Positions 23,898-35,350 of a DNA stretch of 64,000 nucleotides are shown in pieces. Every line of letters starts with the position of its first letter. Positions within the stretch are counted from its first letter, which is position 1. Source of the stretch: Gigaspora rosea (taxonomy: Eukaryota; Glomeromycota; Glomeromycetes; Diversisporales; Gigasporaceae); the NCBI GenBank assembly GCA_003550325.1, contig QKWP01000072.1, positions 377,234 through 441,233 on the forward strand. The letters run 5' to 3'. The notes beneath the pieces were generated by a model. That model searched no databases, was not told where the DNA came from, and saw only the letters and a list, made by a program, of their open reading frames with translations. The translations under genes were made by a program, and so were the position numbers.

Positions 23898-23919
23898 GCT
23901 ATTATTTTTTTGTATGATT

Positions 23920-24330
23920 AACTGTAATCATTATTGTTTAATAAAATCTCCAGAGTGAGTATGAAGTTTAATTCTGTTCATTTTGATAATCATGTTTTAA
24001 GAGAATATATATTATTAACTGTAATTATTTATCCATTTGATAAAATTACTAAGGTAAATACAAAGTTTAATTCTGTGTGCTTTAACAATTGTATTTCAGG
24101 AGAATGTATGTATTATTAAATATAATTATTATCTATTTGATAAAATCACCAGGTTGAGTATGAAGTTTAATTCTGTTCACTTAAATGATTATGTTTCAGA
24201 AGAATGTATGTATTATTAACTATAATTATTTATCCATTCAATGAAATTACCAGAATGAGTACAAAGTTTAATTCTGTTCACTTTAATGATTGTGTTTCAG
24301 GAAAATGTATATAATATTAACTGTAATTAT
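23920..24330. repeat. ~101-bp satellite with splice-like motifs, left part
   Basis: Four units carry (A)CCAG, then a GTGAGTATGAAG-like sequence, then TTTAATTCTGTTCACTTTAA, then TGTTTCAGGAGAATG. Strong and weak donor-like and acceptor-like motifs alternate about 46 and 55 nt apart. The array resumes at 25455 after an insertion. Confidence 0.75.
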
Positions 24331-25440
24331 TATTATCCGATACTCTACTATGATCGGGACTATCAAATAACTCGAGTTATTTGGTATAGTATACTTAAAA
24401 TAGTTCCCACGGTTTTTTTAACTTGTTTAAAAGAATAAGCTTTATTTGCAAGCTAAGTATTTTGTTAATTGTTATTTATTTTTCAATTTTTGTTGTTATT
24501 ATATTTTAATTATAGTGTATAACTAATGCTCTTTTCTTTTTTCTTATTTTTTTTTTATTTTGTAGTCTTTACTTAAAATTCATATTATAACGATAAGAAT
24601 TTAATAAATGTTAAACATGATAATTCTGAATGCGATAGTCAGTTTTTATTCCAATAGCTTGAAACATAATAGTGCTGAATACGATATAAGATTTATTTTC
24701 AAAGAACCTTTTAACGAAATAATGCAAAGATAGAAACTTTGATGCTGTTGAAATTATATATTTAATAAAGCTTTTTCAAATATTGCTAATTGTTACTTGT
24801 CTTGAGAATTGCTTGAAAATTTATTATGTTCGTTTATATAATTAAATTCTCGTTCGTGATAGATTTAACACCATAATTGTAATCAACTTTAGGCCACCGA
24901 GATTTAAAATTCTAACCTGTTTCGCTGTTGCTTTTTGAGCATTTGTATGAATTGTACTATTAATAATTTCATTTAATTAGTCGCTTGTTGGCTTACAATT
25001 TAGTTTATAAATATTTGATATTTATCTAGTTTTATTTTATTTTATTTTTTTTTTGCTTTTTGGATCTAACAGAAAAGGATTTGTTTTTTGTAAGTAAACA
25101 AATTAAAAGTGAAAGAGAAAAAAAGTCAAGCATAAAAAAAATTCATATAAAAAAATTTTAATCTATGTTTACATCATTAGTTTGAGCTTAATTTTTGTAG
25201 CAGGATCCAAATTGCCTTAGAGTATCGGATAATACCGTTATTGAATGCTTCACGCCAATAACTAACGTATCTGGCGTCGAATTTGATCGTGAGATGGCTG
25301 GGCCCTGCGGGGCCCAGCCATCTCACAATCAAATTCGACGTCAGATACTTTCTGTTATTTGTAGGTGTAACAATAATATCGTGATTACACAGATCACGAT
25401 ATAATTGTAATCACCTATCAAATAACTCCAGTTATTGTCT
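24331..25440. mobile_element. Insertion(s) splitting the satellite
   Basis: This block interrupts an otherwise continuous satellite. TATTATCCGATACTCTA at 24331 is repeated inverted as TAGAGTATCGGATAATA at 25218-25234, giving a possible 904-bp element. The palindromic unit at 25218-25440 lies directly after it. CAAATAACT-AGTTATT motifs occur near both outer ends. No target duplication was found, so whether this is one element or two is open. Confidence 0.5.
25252..25365. repeat. Near-perfect long hairpin
   Basis: Arms 25267-25305 and 25310-25348 pair over 39 bp with two mismatches around a 4-nt loop TGCG. The centre is GATGGCTGGGCCC / GGGCCCAGCCATC, unusually GC-rich here. Weaker pairing extends outward. 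A diverged relative is at about 37475-37640 (GGATAATACCATTATTGAAT, AGCCATCTCATGATCAAATT), so it is part of a palindromic repeat family. Confidence 0.85.
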
Positions 25441-25454
25441 GCTACGCATCCAAT

Positions 25455-25915
25455 AACTATATATTATATGATAAAATCACTAGAGTGAGTATAAAGTTTA
25501 ATTCTGTTTGTTTTGATAGTTGTGTTTCAAGAGAATATATGTATTATTAATAGTAATTATTTATCTATTCAATAAAATCAGTACAAAGTTTAATTCTGTT
25601 TGCTTAAATGATCATATTTCAGGGCAATGTATATATTATTAACTGTAATCATTTATTTATTCAATGAAATCACCAGGGTGAGTACGAAGTTTAATTCTGT
25701 TCACTTTAATGATTGTGTTTCAGAATGTGTTTATTATTAACTGTAATCATTTATCTATTCAAATAAATCACTAGGGTGAACACAAAGTTTATTCTGTTCG
25801 CTTTAATGATTTTGTTTTAGAAGAATGTATGTATTATTAACCATAATTATTTAATCATTCAATAAATAATGGTATGCATATAAAGTTTAATTCTGCTCAC
25901 TTAAAAGTAGAAATC
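25455..25915. repeat. ~101-bp satellite with splice-like motifs, right part
   Basis: It continues the array seen at 23920-24330 with about five more units (AAAATCAC(C)AG, GAGTACGAAGTTTAATTC, TGTTTCAG). A related inverted stretch occurs around 55070-55500. Confidence 0.7.
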
Positions 25916-26055
25916 ATGATAATTCCAATACTAGTTCAACCTTAACTACTGTATGTACTGCATTAGAGTATAAGATTTGTAACAGAATTCTGATACAACC
26001 AACTCAACCAAGTTCTAAGATAAAATTTTTATGCAAAAATTACAATAAATTTAAT

Positions 26056-26234
26056 AGGACCCCAAATATACATAGATAGGTTAGGTATGAGTTTGCTTAT
26101 TTTTGAGGTTTTTATACAGATCTTTTCTATTTATAGTAATTTTTTTGCTTATTTTTGAAGTTTTTTCTGTAGATCTTTCTTTTTTTAGTAACTCTATAAT
26201 TAATCTGACCTATCTATGTATATTTCGGGGTCCT
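26056..26234. mobile_element. hAT-type MITE, AGGACCCCG family, copy 1
   Basis: A 179-bp element with near-identical termini AGGACCCC(G)AAATATACAT and inverted ATGTATATTTCGGGGTCCT, flanked by an exact 8-bp duplication AATTTAAT (26048-26055 and 26235-26242). It shares its whole length with copies at 38513 and 53986. Confidence 0.92.
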
Positions 26235-26830
26235 AATTTAATACTAGCTCTAACTACAGTGTATACTATATCAATGATTAAATTCTGAATCAAGCTAAAA
26301 AAGAATAATTCTAATGCAACAAACTCAACCTTAAATATATACTGTTGTCACTGAATAGTAAGTTCTGCAATAGAATTTTTTTACATCAACTTTATAGTAA
26401 AAATTATAATAATACTAGTGCGACAGGTGGTGCATTCGCACCACCTATCACATTTAATAATTTCAATTAGAATTATCATAATCTCTATCATGATTATTAT
26501 AAAGAATTTTAAAATTATTATAATTTTACTATAAGTTTCTGCAAAAATTTTGTTATATAGAATTTATTTACTATTTGGTGATCAATATGTAGTTAAAGTA
26601 GATTTGGTTGCATTAGTTTATCATGATTCCTATTATAATTTATTATAAAGAATTCTATTACAGAGCTTACATATTAATTAGTACACATAGGACCCCGAAT
26701 AATCTATGTAAGGTTATATTTGAGCATTATAGTAAAAATTTTTTTGGTTAGAAGTTTTGGTTTGGTAATATAAGCTATATTTCAAATATAAGATAGAACT
26801 TTTACCCATTTTTAACTTTTTTTGAAATAC

Positions 26831-26923
26831 AACGTTCTCTAAAAAAAAAAAAAAACAGAATGTTCTCTAAAAAAAAAAAACAGAACGTTCTCTAAAAAAA
26901 ACAAAATTTTCTCTAAAAAAACA
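26831..26923. repeat. (GTTCTCTAAAAAAAACAGAAC)n simple repeat
   Basis: About four copies of an A-rich unit of 20-26 bp run directly into the assembly gap. Confidence 0.75.
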
Positions 26924-27170
26924 NNNNNNNNNNNNNNNNNNNNNNNNNNNNNNNNNNNNNNNNNNNNNNNNNNNNNNNNNNNNNNNNNNNNNNNNNNNNN
27001 NNNNNNNNNNNNNNNNNNNNNNNNNNNNNNNNNNNNNNNNNNNNNNNNNNNNNNNNNNNNNNNNNNNNNNNNNNNNNNNNNNNNNNNNNNNNNNNNNNNN
27101 NNNNNNNNNNNNNNNNNNNNNNNNNNNNNNNNNNNNNNNNNNNNNNNNNNNNNNNNNNNNNNNNNNNNNN
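26924..27170. other. Assembly gap (247 N)
   Basis: An uninterrupted run of N with different simple repeats on each side. The gap size may be estimated rather than measured. Confidence 0.99.
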
Positions 27171-27290
27171 CCCTCTCTCCCTTTTACCCCTCTCTCCCTT
27201 TTACCCCTCTCTCCCTTTTATCCCTCTCTCCCTTTTACCCCTCTCTCTCTTTTACCTTTCTTTCCCTTTTCCCCTCTTTTTTTTTTACCT
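27171..27290. repeat. (CCCTCTCTCCCTTTTAC)n minisatellite
   Basis: Six to seven copies of a 17-18 bp pyrimidine-only-strand unit start right at the gap edge, the likely reason the assembly broke here. Confidence 0.85.
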
Positions 27291-27614
27291 GCTGAGTTAC
27301 TATTATAGCCCAATTTTTCATTAGCACATTTCAAATATAACATTTATAAAAATTACCCCATTAATTCTTTCAAATATACCCATTTTACCCATTACCTATT
27401 TTCAAATATAACTTTTTTCTCCAATACCTACTTTTCAAATATAACCTTTTTTAAAAACGGCCATCTATTAGCTATTTTTCAACTATGACCTCACATAGAT
27501 TATTCAGGGTCCTGTACACATAGTGTTTAGCATTGGAATTATCATGATTTTCATGTAAAAAATTCTATTTCAGAGCTTACTATTCCAGTGATCTATTAAT
27601 TTACAACTAAGTAA

Positions 27615-28015
27615 AAAAAAAAGCAAGTAAAAAAAAAATAAAAATAAAAAAAATCTGATCAATTGACCAAAGTTTTCAGATTCTATGTAGTGTAAAACGT
27701 AAAGTCAACTTTGTGTGGCCTAATTATAGATGTGATTATTCTATAAAAAAAAACAAATCTGACTGATTGAAGTTTTCAGTTTCCATATAATGCAAAATGA
27801 AAAATCAACTTCATATAGCCTAGTCTTAGTATTTTTCTTTTAAAGTAAAAAAAAAGAAAATCCGACTAACCAATCGAAGTCTTCAGATTCTGATGTATTG
27901 CAAAACAAAAATCAAACTTTGCGTAGTCTAATTTAAGATGTGAACATAATTCTATTAATTCGCAGTAAAAAAAAAAGAAAAAAAAGAAATAAAATCTGAC
28001 TGATTGAAGTTTTGT
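27615..28015. repeat. ~125-bp tandem repeat
   Basis: Three and a half diverged units contain AAATCTGACTGATTGAAGTTTT, CAGATTC, GCAAAA and TCAACTT in order, separated by poly-A runs. No frame is kept. Confidence 0.65.
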
Positions 28016-28454
28016 CATTTGTGTAATCTATATGTATATAATTAGAACGTGTTTTATTTAGAGAAAAGTTGTCATTTTTTTGTTTGGTTATGTGATTAAT
28101 TAATTAGGTATAAGCAGTGTTTAAAATTTGATGTTCTCATGTTCTCATGAGAACATTAAATTTTTTTTAAGAACATTAATATTTAAAATAATGTTCTCTT
28201 ATTTGAGAACATTTTGTACTGATAAAATGTTCTCAAAATATTATTAGTATTAGTTTTTTTTTACATATTTGAAGAAAAGATTTATAGTTGCAAAAAGTTA
28301 AATAAGTATATCACATGATCAACTCAACCAATTTAAATATTTAAGTACTATTAAAATCAGAAAGCCTTTGTGTATAACTTTACTTAAAAGTCCAAGATAG
28401 GTTTATACAATAAAAATATATGCATATTTAAAAAATAATATTCTATATAATGAG

Positions 28455-31155
28455 ACAATTCAATATAGCATTTAGGAGTTCCAGGTGCAAACTCTGGTTG
28501 CAATTCTTTGCTAATTTTGACTGCAAGTTTTAGGTCAAATTTATAACCATCAAAAGGTCTTTGTCCGTTTAATATTTATGCCATAATAATACCAAACCTT
28601 AAATATCTGCTGCTTGTGTAAACTGCTGTTTTCCTGTTAAGACTTCAGGAGGAATAAAGGGCATTACACTATAAGTTTCACTTTCTGAAGTGTTATCATC
28701 TTTCTTTTTAGACAAACCTAGATCTGCGATATAAGATTGTTGGTCTTGACAAAATATTACTACTATGAAAATCAGCATGAATGTATACACACCTGTGAAC
28801 ATTGTCTAGCTTATCTGAAATATCTTTTAAGTATCTGCAATTTGGTCTGCCATGTAAGTGTATTAAAATTTTTTCTTAAATATTTATGAAAACTCCTATT
28901 ATTAGCATACTGAAAACTAAAATATTTGTTTGTTTTTGTGTTCTGAGTTATTTCATATATTGCGAGCATTGTACAATTTTATGTACATTTCATAAGACTT
29001 TTAAACTTAAGGTTTAAACAATGAATTAGTTCAGTAAACTACTATTTATAAAATTAATGAATTATCAAAGCAATAAATTAACTTCTTTTAAAAAAATCAC
29101 AGTTGTTTTTCTTCGAACTGGTCAACGTCTTGAGTGCGACGATGCTGAATAGTTCACGTGCTCTTTTGTAGATATAGTTTTCATCATCAACTTTTCGTAT
29201 GCCATCCAACCAGGTTGCTGAATATGCAGAACCAAATCCCTCTTTACCAATTTCTTTAATATCAGATAATTTATCAAATGGAATACATTCAATTGCGTTT
29301 TTATAACTCCAGGCTCTAAGTTGGAATTCCTTCATGCAATTATCAATATTTTTATTTCCAATTGTCCACCTTGTTGTTATGTCAGTATCGCATGATATAC
29401 ACCATGCTTCAGAAGTGTTATCTTCATTACAATGTGCACATTTTCCTTATTTGGCTTGTCTATATAATATATGTTTTATTTTGCATCTGCAATTCAAACT
29501 TTATATCGAATATAAATAAATAATTTTATACTTACTGACTAAATTAATGCGAATGAAATGAATTTAAACGTAATAATGGTAATTAAGTATTTATGAACTT
29601 GTTTTGTGAACTTGTTTTGCTGTTTTTAATTCCATTGATTAATAAATGTTCTTTATACTCACTAAATTATTGCGAATAAAATGATTTGTGCATATAATAA
29701 ATAATAAGTTTTATGATCTTGTTTTGTGAACTTGTTTTGCTATTTTTATTTCTATTGATTAATAAACGTTCTTTATACTTACAAACTAAATTAATGCGAA
29801 TGAAATAAATTTAAACGTAACAGTAAATAAGTAAGCATTTATGATCTTGTTTTGTAAACTTGTTTGCTGTTTTTAATTCCATTGATTAATAAAAGTTCTA
29901 TATACTCACTAAATAAATTATTGCGAATGAAATGATTTGTGCATAATGTAGTTTTATGTTCTTGTTTTGTGAACTTGTTTGCTGTTTTTAATTCCATTGA
30001 TTAATAAATGTTCTTTATACTCACGGGCTAAATTAATGCGAATGAAATGAATTTAAATATGATCTTGTTTTGTGAACTTGTTTTGCTGTTTTTAATTCCA
30101 TTGATTAATAAATGTTCTTTATACTCACATGCTGAATGAGGTGATTAATGCGAATGAAATGAATTTAAACATAATAGTAAATTAGTATTTATGATCTTGT
30201 TTTGTGAACTTGTTTTGTTGTTTTTAATTCTATTGATTAATAAATATTCTTTATACTCACAAACTAAATTAATGTGAATGTAATGAATTTAAGTGTAATG
30301 GTTAATAAGTACTTATGATTTTGTTATGTGAACTTGTTTTGCTGTTTTTAATTCTATTGATAAACAAACGTTCTTTATACTTACAAGCTGAATATAATAA
30401 TTAATGTGAATGGAATGAATTTAAGCGTAATAGTAAATAAGCACTTATGATCTTGACTTGTGAACTTGTTTTGCTGTTTTTAATTCCATTGATAAACAAA
30501 TGTTCTTTATACTCATTTGCTGAGTAAGATAGGTGATTAATTCGAATAAAATGAATTTAAATGTAATGGTAAATAATTTTATTTATGTTCTTTCTTATTA
30601 TTTCTAAAAATTATTAAATACTTTATACTTACAGACTAAAATAACCAAAAACAATAAATAAATATTTACGAACTTAAATAGCCGATTTAGATTGATGGAT
30701 GAGTGCACTTTATACTTACTCCCTAATAACAAATATTAAAAAAAAAATTTAAAAATTAACTTACTTTTTATACCATTTCCAAAATTTATCATCATCTTTC
30801 TCAATGCCAATTCCATAAAGATAACAAATAGCAATTTGCCAAATTCCCATAGAATTATCAGCCTTAGCAGATTTCAGATAATATGTAAACACTTTATCTT
30901 ATCAATTTTGACACCAATTCCTAAATTATAACAATAACCAACTTGATACATTCCGTTAGAATTATTCATGTCTGCTGATTTTTGATAATGTGTGAATGCT
31001 TTGTTTTCATTCTTTTCAACTCCAATTACATATTCGTAATAATAACTGAGCCAGAAAATTCCATCTAGATCATCTGTATCTACCAATTTATGACAATCAG
31101 AGAAATTCAGTTTGTTGAAACTATCGATTAATGTGGTCAAATTTTTGCTGGACAT
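28455..31155 (-). pseudogene. Decayed Sel1-repeat/TKL kinase paralogue
   Basis: It is the same gene architecture as 10810-13735 in inverted orientation. Exon 1 (31155-30765) has Sel1 repeats (MYQVGYCYNLGIGVKIDK) with a frame break near 30900. Exon 2 (about 29459-29083) has KCAHCNEDN, EIGKEGFGSAYS and VALKTLTSS. Exon 3 starts at 29005 and carries IADLGLSKK and a PPE in place of APE. Lesions include TAA replacing a Tyr codon near 29448, an extra base and degraded donor (GTTAAT) at the end of exon 2, further stops near 28970, a frame shift just before the DQQSYIADLG segment, and loss of everything after about 28455. The gene is clearly dead. It retains its own splice-motif array in intron 1. Confidence 0.9.
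29535..30764 (-). repeat. Paralogous intronic array with acceptor-NNN-donor junctions
   Basis: On the minus strand, junctions have donor positions near 30719, 30632, 30516, 30384, 30260, 30128, 30024, 29909, 29782, 29662 and 29535. Most read TTTAG or TTCAG, three bases, then GTRAGTATAAAG. The spacers are GGA, TCT, CAA (donor changed to ATGAGT), CTT, TTT, CAT, CCC, TTT and TCA. At 29909 and 29662 the acceptor G is shared with the donor (TTTAGTGAGT). Units are 87-132 bp and more diverged than in the + gene. Confidence 0.8.
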
Positions 31156-31416
31156 CTCTAATTAATAATAAATAAATGAATACGTATTAAAAATTGCTGT
31201 TACTGAATTTTTTTTATTTATTTATAGTGGTTACGTATGCAATATCCTAAATTATGCTGGTGCAGATTTCAGCTTACAAACATAGCAGACAGATATTATC
31301 AACTAAAAAATTCTGCTACAAACCTTACTATTATAATAGTACATAGTACGTGACTCACCAACGCATGCTACTAATATTATCCATATTCAGCTAATCTAAT
31401 ATCTACAAAGCATATA

Positions 31417-31783
31417 TGGGGCAGCATCAACTAAAACAAGGCTTATGGCATTTTTTGCAAAAATGAGTTAATTATACCATCATATAAAGCAGGAATTTTT
31501 CTATATAATTTGACATTTAAAGCATAGATTTACATAGTAAAATTTTTACCGAGCCAAATGCTGTATACGATTAATCGTGATCTAAAATTAGAATTTGGAT
31601 ATCCGGTTGTCGATCCTTGATGCAGAGTCATAGAAATGGATTCGTGTGAATGGCTAGCAAATGTCGATCCAACAGGTTATACTAATAATAGATCATTATT
31701 GTTATTGTTACACAAAATTTTAAATGTGATTTTCTCAAAATAGAAAAAAAGCCATAAGCCTTGTTTTAGTTGACGCTGCTCCA
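31417..31783. mobile_element. MITE with ~45-bp TIRs and TA flanks
   Basis: TGGGGCAGCATCAACTAAAA at the left matches the inverted TTTTAGTTGACGCTGCTCCA at the right, followed inward by CAAGGCTTATGGC. TA (or TATA) flanks both ends, which would fit a Tc1/mariner-type element. The 367-bp length has no coding frame. Confidence 0.75.
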
Positions 31784-33609
31784 TATAGTGAACGAAAGTT
31801 ATTTCTTGAAAATCATAGATGACTGATCATTGCTGTATCCACGTTTCAATTTTCACTTATTGATTATTAATTTACAGATCAATTACAGATAATGATGGTC
31901 CTGTTATGACATTAATTATACGCATAATTACAATTTAAAAAAAATCACATACAAACGGGTGAAATTAGGTACATTTACATACATTCATAATCTAATTTTA
32001 TATTAAGAAATATAGTGAATTACATGATATGTGATCTGCAACAGTTTACTATCACTGTAATTCAACATAATTTAAGAATATAGATCTCAAAATAATTAGA
32101 ATGGACACACTCGTAATGGCTAGTAATTATTATATTTCAAGATTTTGATATATATTTCAATAAACTTCTTTCACATAAGAAATATGCTATAATCAGGATA
32201 AATAAAATTATTATAAAAAGACCAGTGAACATCAAAATTGGACTGAACCTGTTTGAAATCATGAGTCTTGCACTTATGTAAAGGGTTAGTTCTAACCAAT
32301 CAAATGCTTTAGTATGATAGCGGGTAATTTTATAATGTTTTGATGATTGATTGATGATTGATTGATTGAATTTACAGTAAATTAAAAAAAATATCACAAT
32401 AAGTCATAAGCTGATCAAAAATTTCCCACAAATTAATACAATGATAATTTTGACGATTTAGTAGAAATATTTATATTTATGTTTTGTAAAGGATATGTTT
32501 TATTAAATTTTTACGGTTTTTTAGTTATTGACTCAAAGTTCAAATTTTTTACAATGAAATATAAGCACTTTTTTAACGAAAAGGGTATAAGCAGCTTTGA
32601 AACGCATTATTACCATTTTTACTAAATTATTATACTTTATCTGCTCATCCCAATAATATCTTGTCCCAGTGACCCATTCTTCCTTTACTTCAATATTCGG
32701 GTTATAACCTATCTTATGTTTTTGCGTCATTATTGCTAGAACATTTCCTTTGACGATACCCAAGCCTCTAGGTGATAATCCCAAGTCGATCGTTACAATC
32801 TACAATCATTCAATTCTGCTACGCCTTAATTCAGAAAAACTATTTTCTCCAAAGAAATCAACAAGTGACATAACGAATGAAGCAATGATCTATGGTTTAA
32901 GAATCAAAGCAAAATTGTTGTATTGGTAATTACTATACCTTATCTGCTCATCTCGATAACATCTTGTCCCAATAACCCATTCTTTTTTTACTTCAATATT
33001 CGGTCTATAATCTATTCTTTTCTGAATGTTCCTTTCTTATGTTTTGTATCATTATCGCTAGAACATTCCTTTGATGATACCCAAACCTCTAGTATGATAA
33101 TCCCAAGTCGATCGTTATGATCTATGATCATTCAATTCTGCTACGCCTTAATTTGGAAAAACTATTTCCTCATGACACTACAAAGAAATCAACATGTTAA
33201 TATAACGAATGAAGAAATGATCTACAGGCTTAAAGATCGAAGCAAAAATTGTAGTATCGGTAATTGGAGGATATAACAAAGGAAGAAAAGATCTACGGGT
33301 AGAAGGAACTGAAAAATTGTATTATAGATAATATCAACTCAACTTTACTACTGTTATGCCACATAGTAAATTCTATAACAAAATTATTTATAATAAATCC
33401 AAGATAATTCAATGTAAATTAATCAAATTTAACCATATATTGTGTATATTACAATAGATAAAGGTTCTGTAAAAGAATTTTTAATAGTAATATAATTTTT
33501 TTAAAAAAACATAAGATGGGTGGCACAAAGTGCCACCATCAAACTAATTATAATATAAAAAAAATAAAATAAAATAAACCAAAAATAAAATATTTTGCCA
33601 GATGTTGTC
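31784..33609. other. Intergenic with a ~390-bp tandem duplication
   Basis: Segments around 32540-32830 and 32930-33170 are diverged copies (shared CTGCTCATC, CATCTTGTCCCA, TACTTCAATATTCGG, CCAAGTCGATCGTTA). On the minus strand the first has an 83-codon frame (VTGTRYYWDEQIKY) and 32397-32137 has an 86-codon frame with a hydrophobic segment (LMFTGLFIIILFILIIAYFL). Neither is recognised; they may be gene remnants. Confidence 0.4.
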
Positions 33610-33814
33610 TTGATATAGAGGCACCAGTGGTTCCTCCTTTTCTCTTGTATAATAATGAAATTACTAATAATATAACTGCTTGTATTTATTTACTTTTTTT
33701 AAATTATTATTATTTGATTTATAAATAATAGCAATAATAACCTATATGTAAGCATGTCCTATAACTGATATAAAGTTTTAAATAATAATATTATTAATAT
33801 GTTATTACTATATA

Positions 33815-34578
33815 TTAACATCCAACAAAAGGAATAAAAGGAATAGGACAATATTGTAAGTACAAAACTAATAATGCAAATAAGAAAGGCAATGCAAAAA
33901 TTACACCTGTTATCCACATAAAAACTAAATTTGCTCTACAAATTTGACATGCAGATTTGACTAAGGGTGAAGTATAATTGTACTTTGCAGGACAGAGGAG
34001 AGAAATATCCATTTCATTATATGTAATTCTTGTAAGAAATATGATCGCCAGGTTTATATCTAATTAAATAAAAGCTCAAAGCCTTGATTTTTTTTGGTAG
34101 CACACAAACATAATACTTACATAGAAGAAAATACCATGTGAAAATAAAGCCCCTTAAAAAGAGAAATTTAGAACTATGTTAAAGATTTTCCATTACAATA
34201 TTAAAACGAACATAAATAATATATAATTATAAAGTAAGTATTATACATTACATTATTATAACAAGTAGAGCTATTGATACTGTGGAGGATGGTTCGTCTT
34301 GATGTAAATTGCAAGCTATGTATAAAATAGTAACTGTAATTTCAATAGCAAATTATAATTAATTATAGATTATTTATTTTCAGAATTTCATTGATAAATT
34401 AAAAATAACTTACTTATCAAAATAATTAAAAGAATCAAATAACTAAATTTGTAACCAAATTGTATGAAAACTAATGTTAATATTAGATAAGTTTTTCTTC
34501 AACAATTTAAACCTTACAAATAATCAATCCAACTCAAGTGCAATCTAGCTTTATTAAATGTGACGATTTTAGCAAGTT
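33815..34578 (-). CDS. Multi-pass membrane protein, unknown family, 5' end unresolved
   Basis: Exons on the minus strand are 34578-34518, 34442-34414, 34333-34252, 34152-34121 and 34059-33815. All have GT-AG introns of 61-99 nt and phases that join exactly. The product reads NKARLHLSWIDYF, then hydrophobic YLILLIILIITILYIACNL, DEPSSTVSIALLVIIMGF, and a last exon with CPAKYNYTSPLVKSACQIC and a membrane span WITGVIFALPFLFALLVLYL, ending FIPFVGC. Three to four membrane segments are evident. Upstream (34740-34620) a hydrophobic frame with CQCC and LSLMLIACPILYKF probably belongs to an earlier exon, but the joining intron and start codon were not resolved. No family is recognised. A decayed tandem copy lies at 35690-36690. 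Confidence 0.6.
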
Positions 34579-35132
34579 CTGAATAAAATTTTTAAATTAT
34601 TACTGTGTGAAGAATGAATAAATGCAAAAGCTAAAAACTTATAAAGAATTGGGCAAGCAATTAACATTAAAGAAAGGGTTGTAATTAAGCAACACTGACA
34701 GTAATCTTTGCCAGATTTAATTTCATTTTTTCAATATTTAAATGAATAAAAAATCACAAGGTAATGAATGTTAATTATATAATTTATTCGATTACAGCAT
34801 ATCGATATGAGGCTTTTTATTTAATGATAAATTCTCAGATCTGCTAATATTACTATTATATATAGCAATTCTTTTAATATTTACTAATATTTTGTTCAAA
34901 TAAACGGATAACATTCAATCTATTTTATCCACTAGTGTGGGGCTGAATAAAATTAGGTTCACCAGGAACAGAAATTTCCAAAGTAGGTGCATTTTAGTAA
35001 AAGTGAATTTAATTACTTGCTTTTCACTTTTAAATAGACCCGGTTGGCCAACTCACTTTTTTCAATTCATACATAAATTTTATAATTTACACAAATTTTG
35101 TTTTTTAAATCCTATAAAAAAAAAAAATTTTT

Positions 35133-35350
35133 TTTTTGAAGTTTCTAAATTTTGACCTAGCCAGATTATGAAAACCAATTAATTAATTTTGATGGCCTAA
35201 TTATAACCAAATAGTAATAATGATTATAAATTGTGTATTGTGACTTCTTTTATTTATTTACTTTTTCAAATTACAAAACATTTAGGCCACGAAAAATTAA
35301 TCATTTGGTCTTCATAATCCGGCTGGATCAAAATTTGGAAACCTCAAAAA
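35133..35350. mobile_element. Palindromic MITE between duplicated segments
   Basis: GAAGTTTCTAAATTTTGACC and CCAGATTATGAAAACCAA at the left match inverted TTGGTCTTCATAATCCGG and TCAAAATTTGGAAACCTC at the right. A related half-site (GGCCT...AAATTTAATTATTGG) follows near 35480-35525. Target duplications were not resolved. Confidence 0.6.

Larger units (their letters stand above)
26689..27513. mobile_element. hAT-type element, AGGACCCCG family, long variant
   Basis: Termini AGGACCCCGAATAATCTATG and CATAGATTATTCAGGGTCCT are flanked by an exact 8-bp duplication GTACACAT (26681-26688 and 27514-27521). The apparent length of 825 bp includes a gap. The interior holds simple repeats (TTCTCTAAAAAA and CCCTCTCTCCCTTTTAC) and ATTTCAAATATAA motifs rather than a gene. 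Confidence 0.85.

Noticed and set aside
23161-23917. Several overlapping open frames on both strands near 23.2-23.9 kb
   Set aside because: They lie inside the retroposon copy. The + strand frames are antisense to it, and only the 107-codon minus frame has even weak merit.
28110-28260. GAGAACAT inverted motifs as a MITE
   Set aside because: GATGTTCTCATG-type motifs recur in both directions, but no matching outer ends or target duplication were found.
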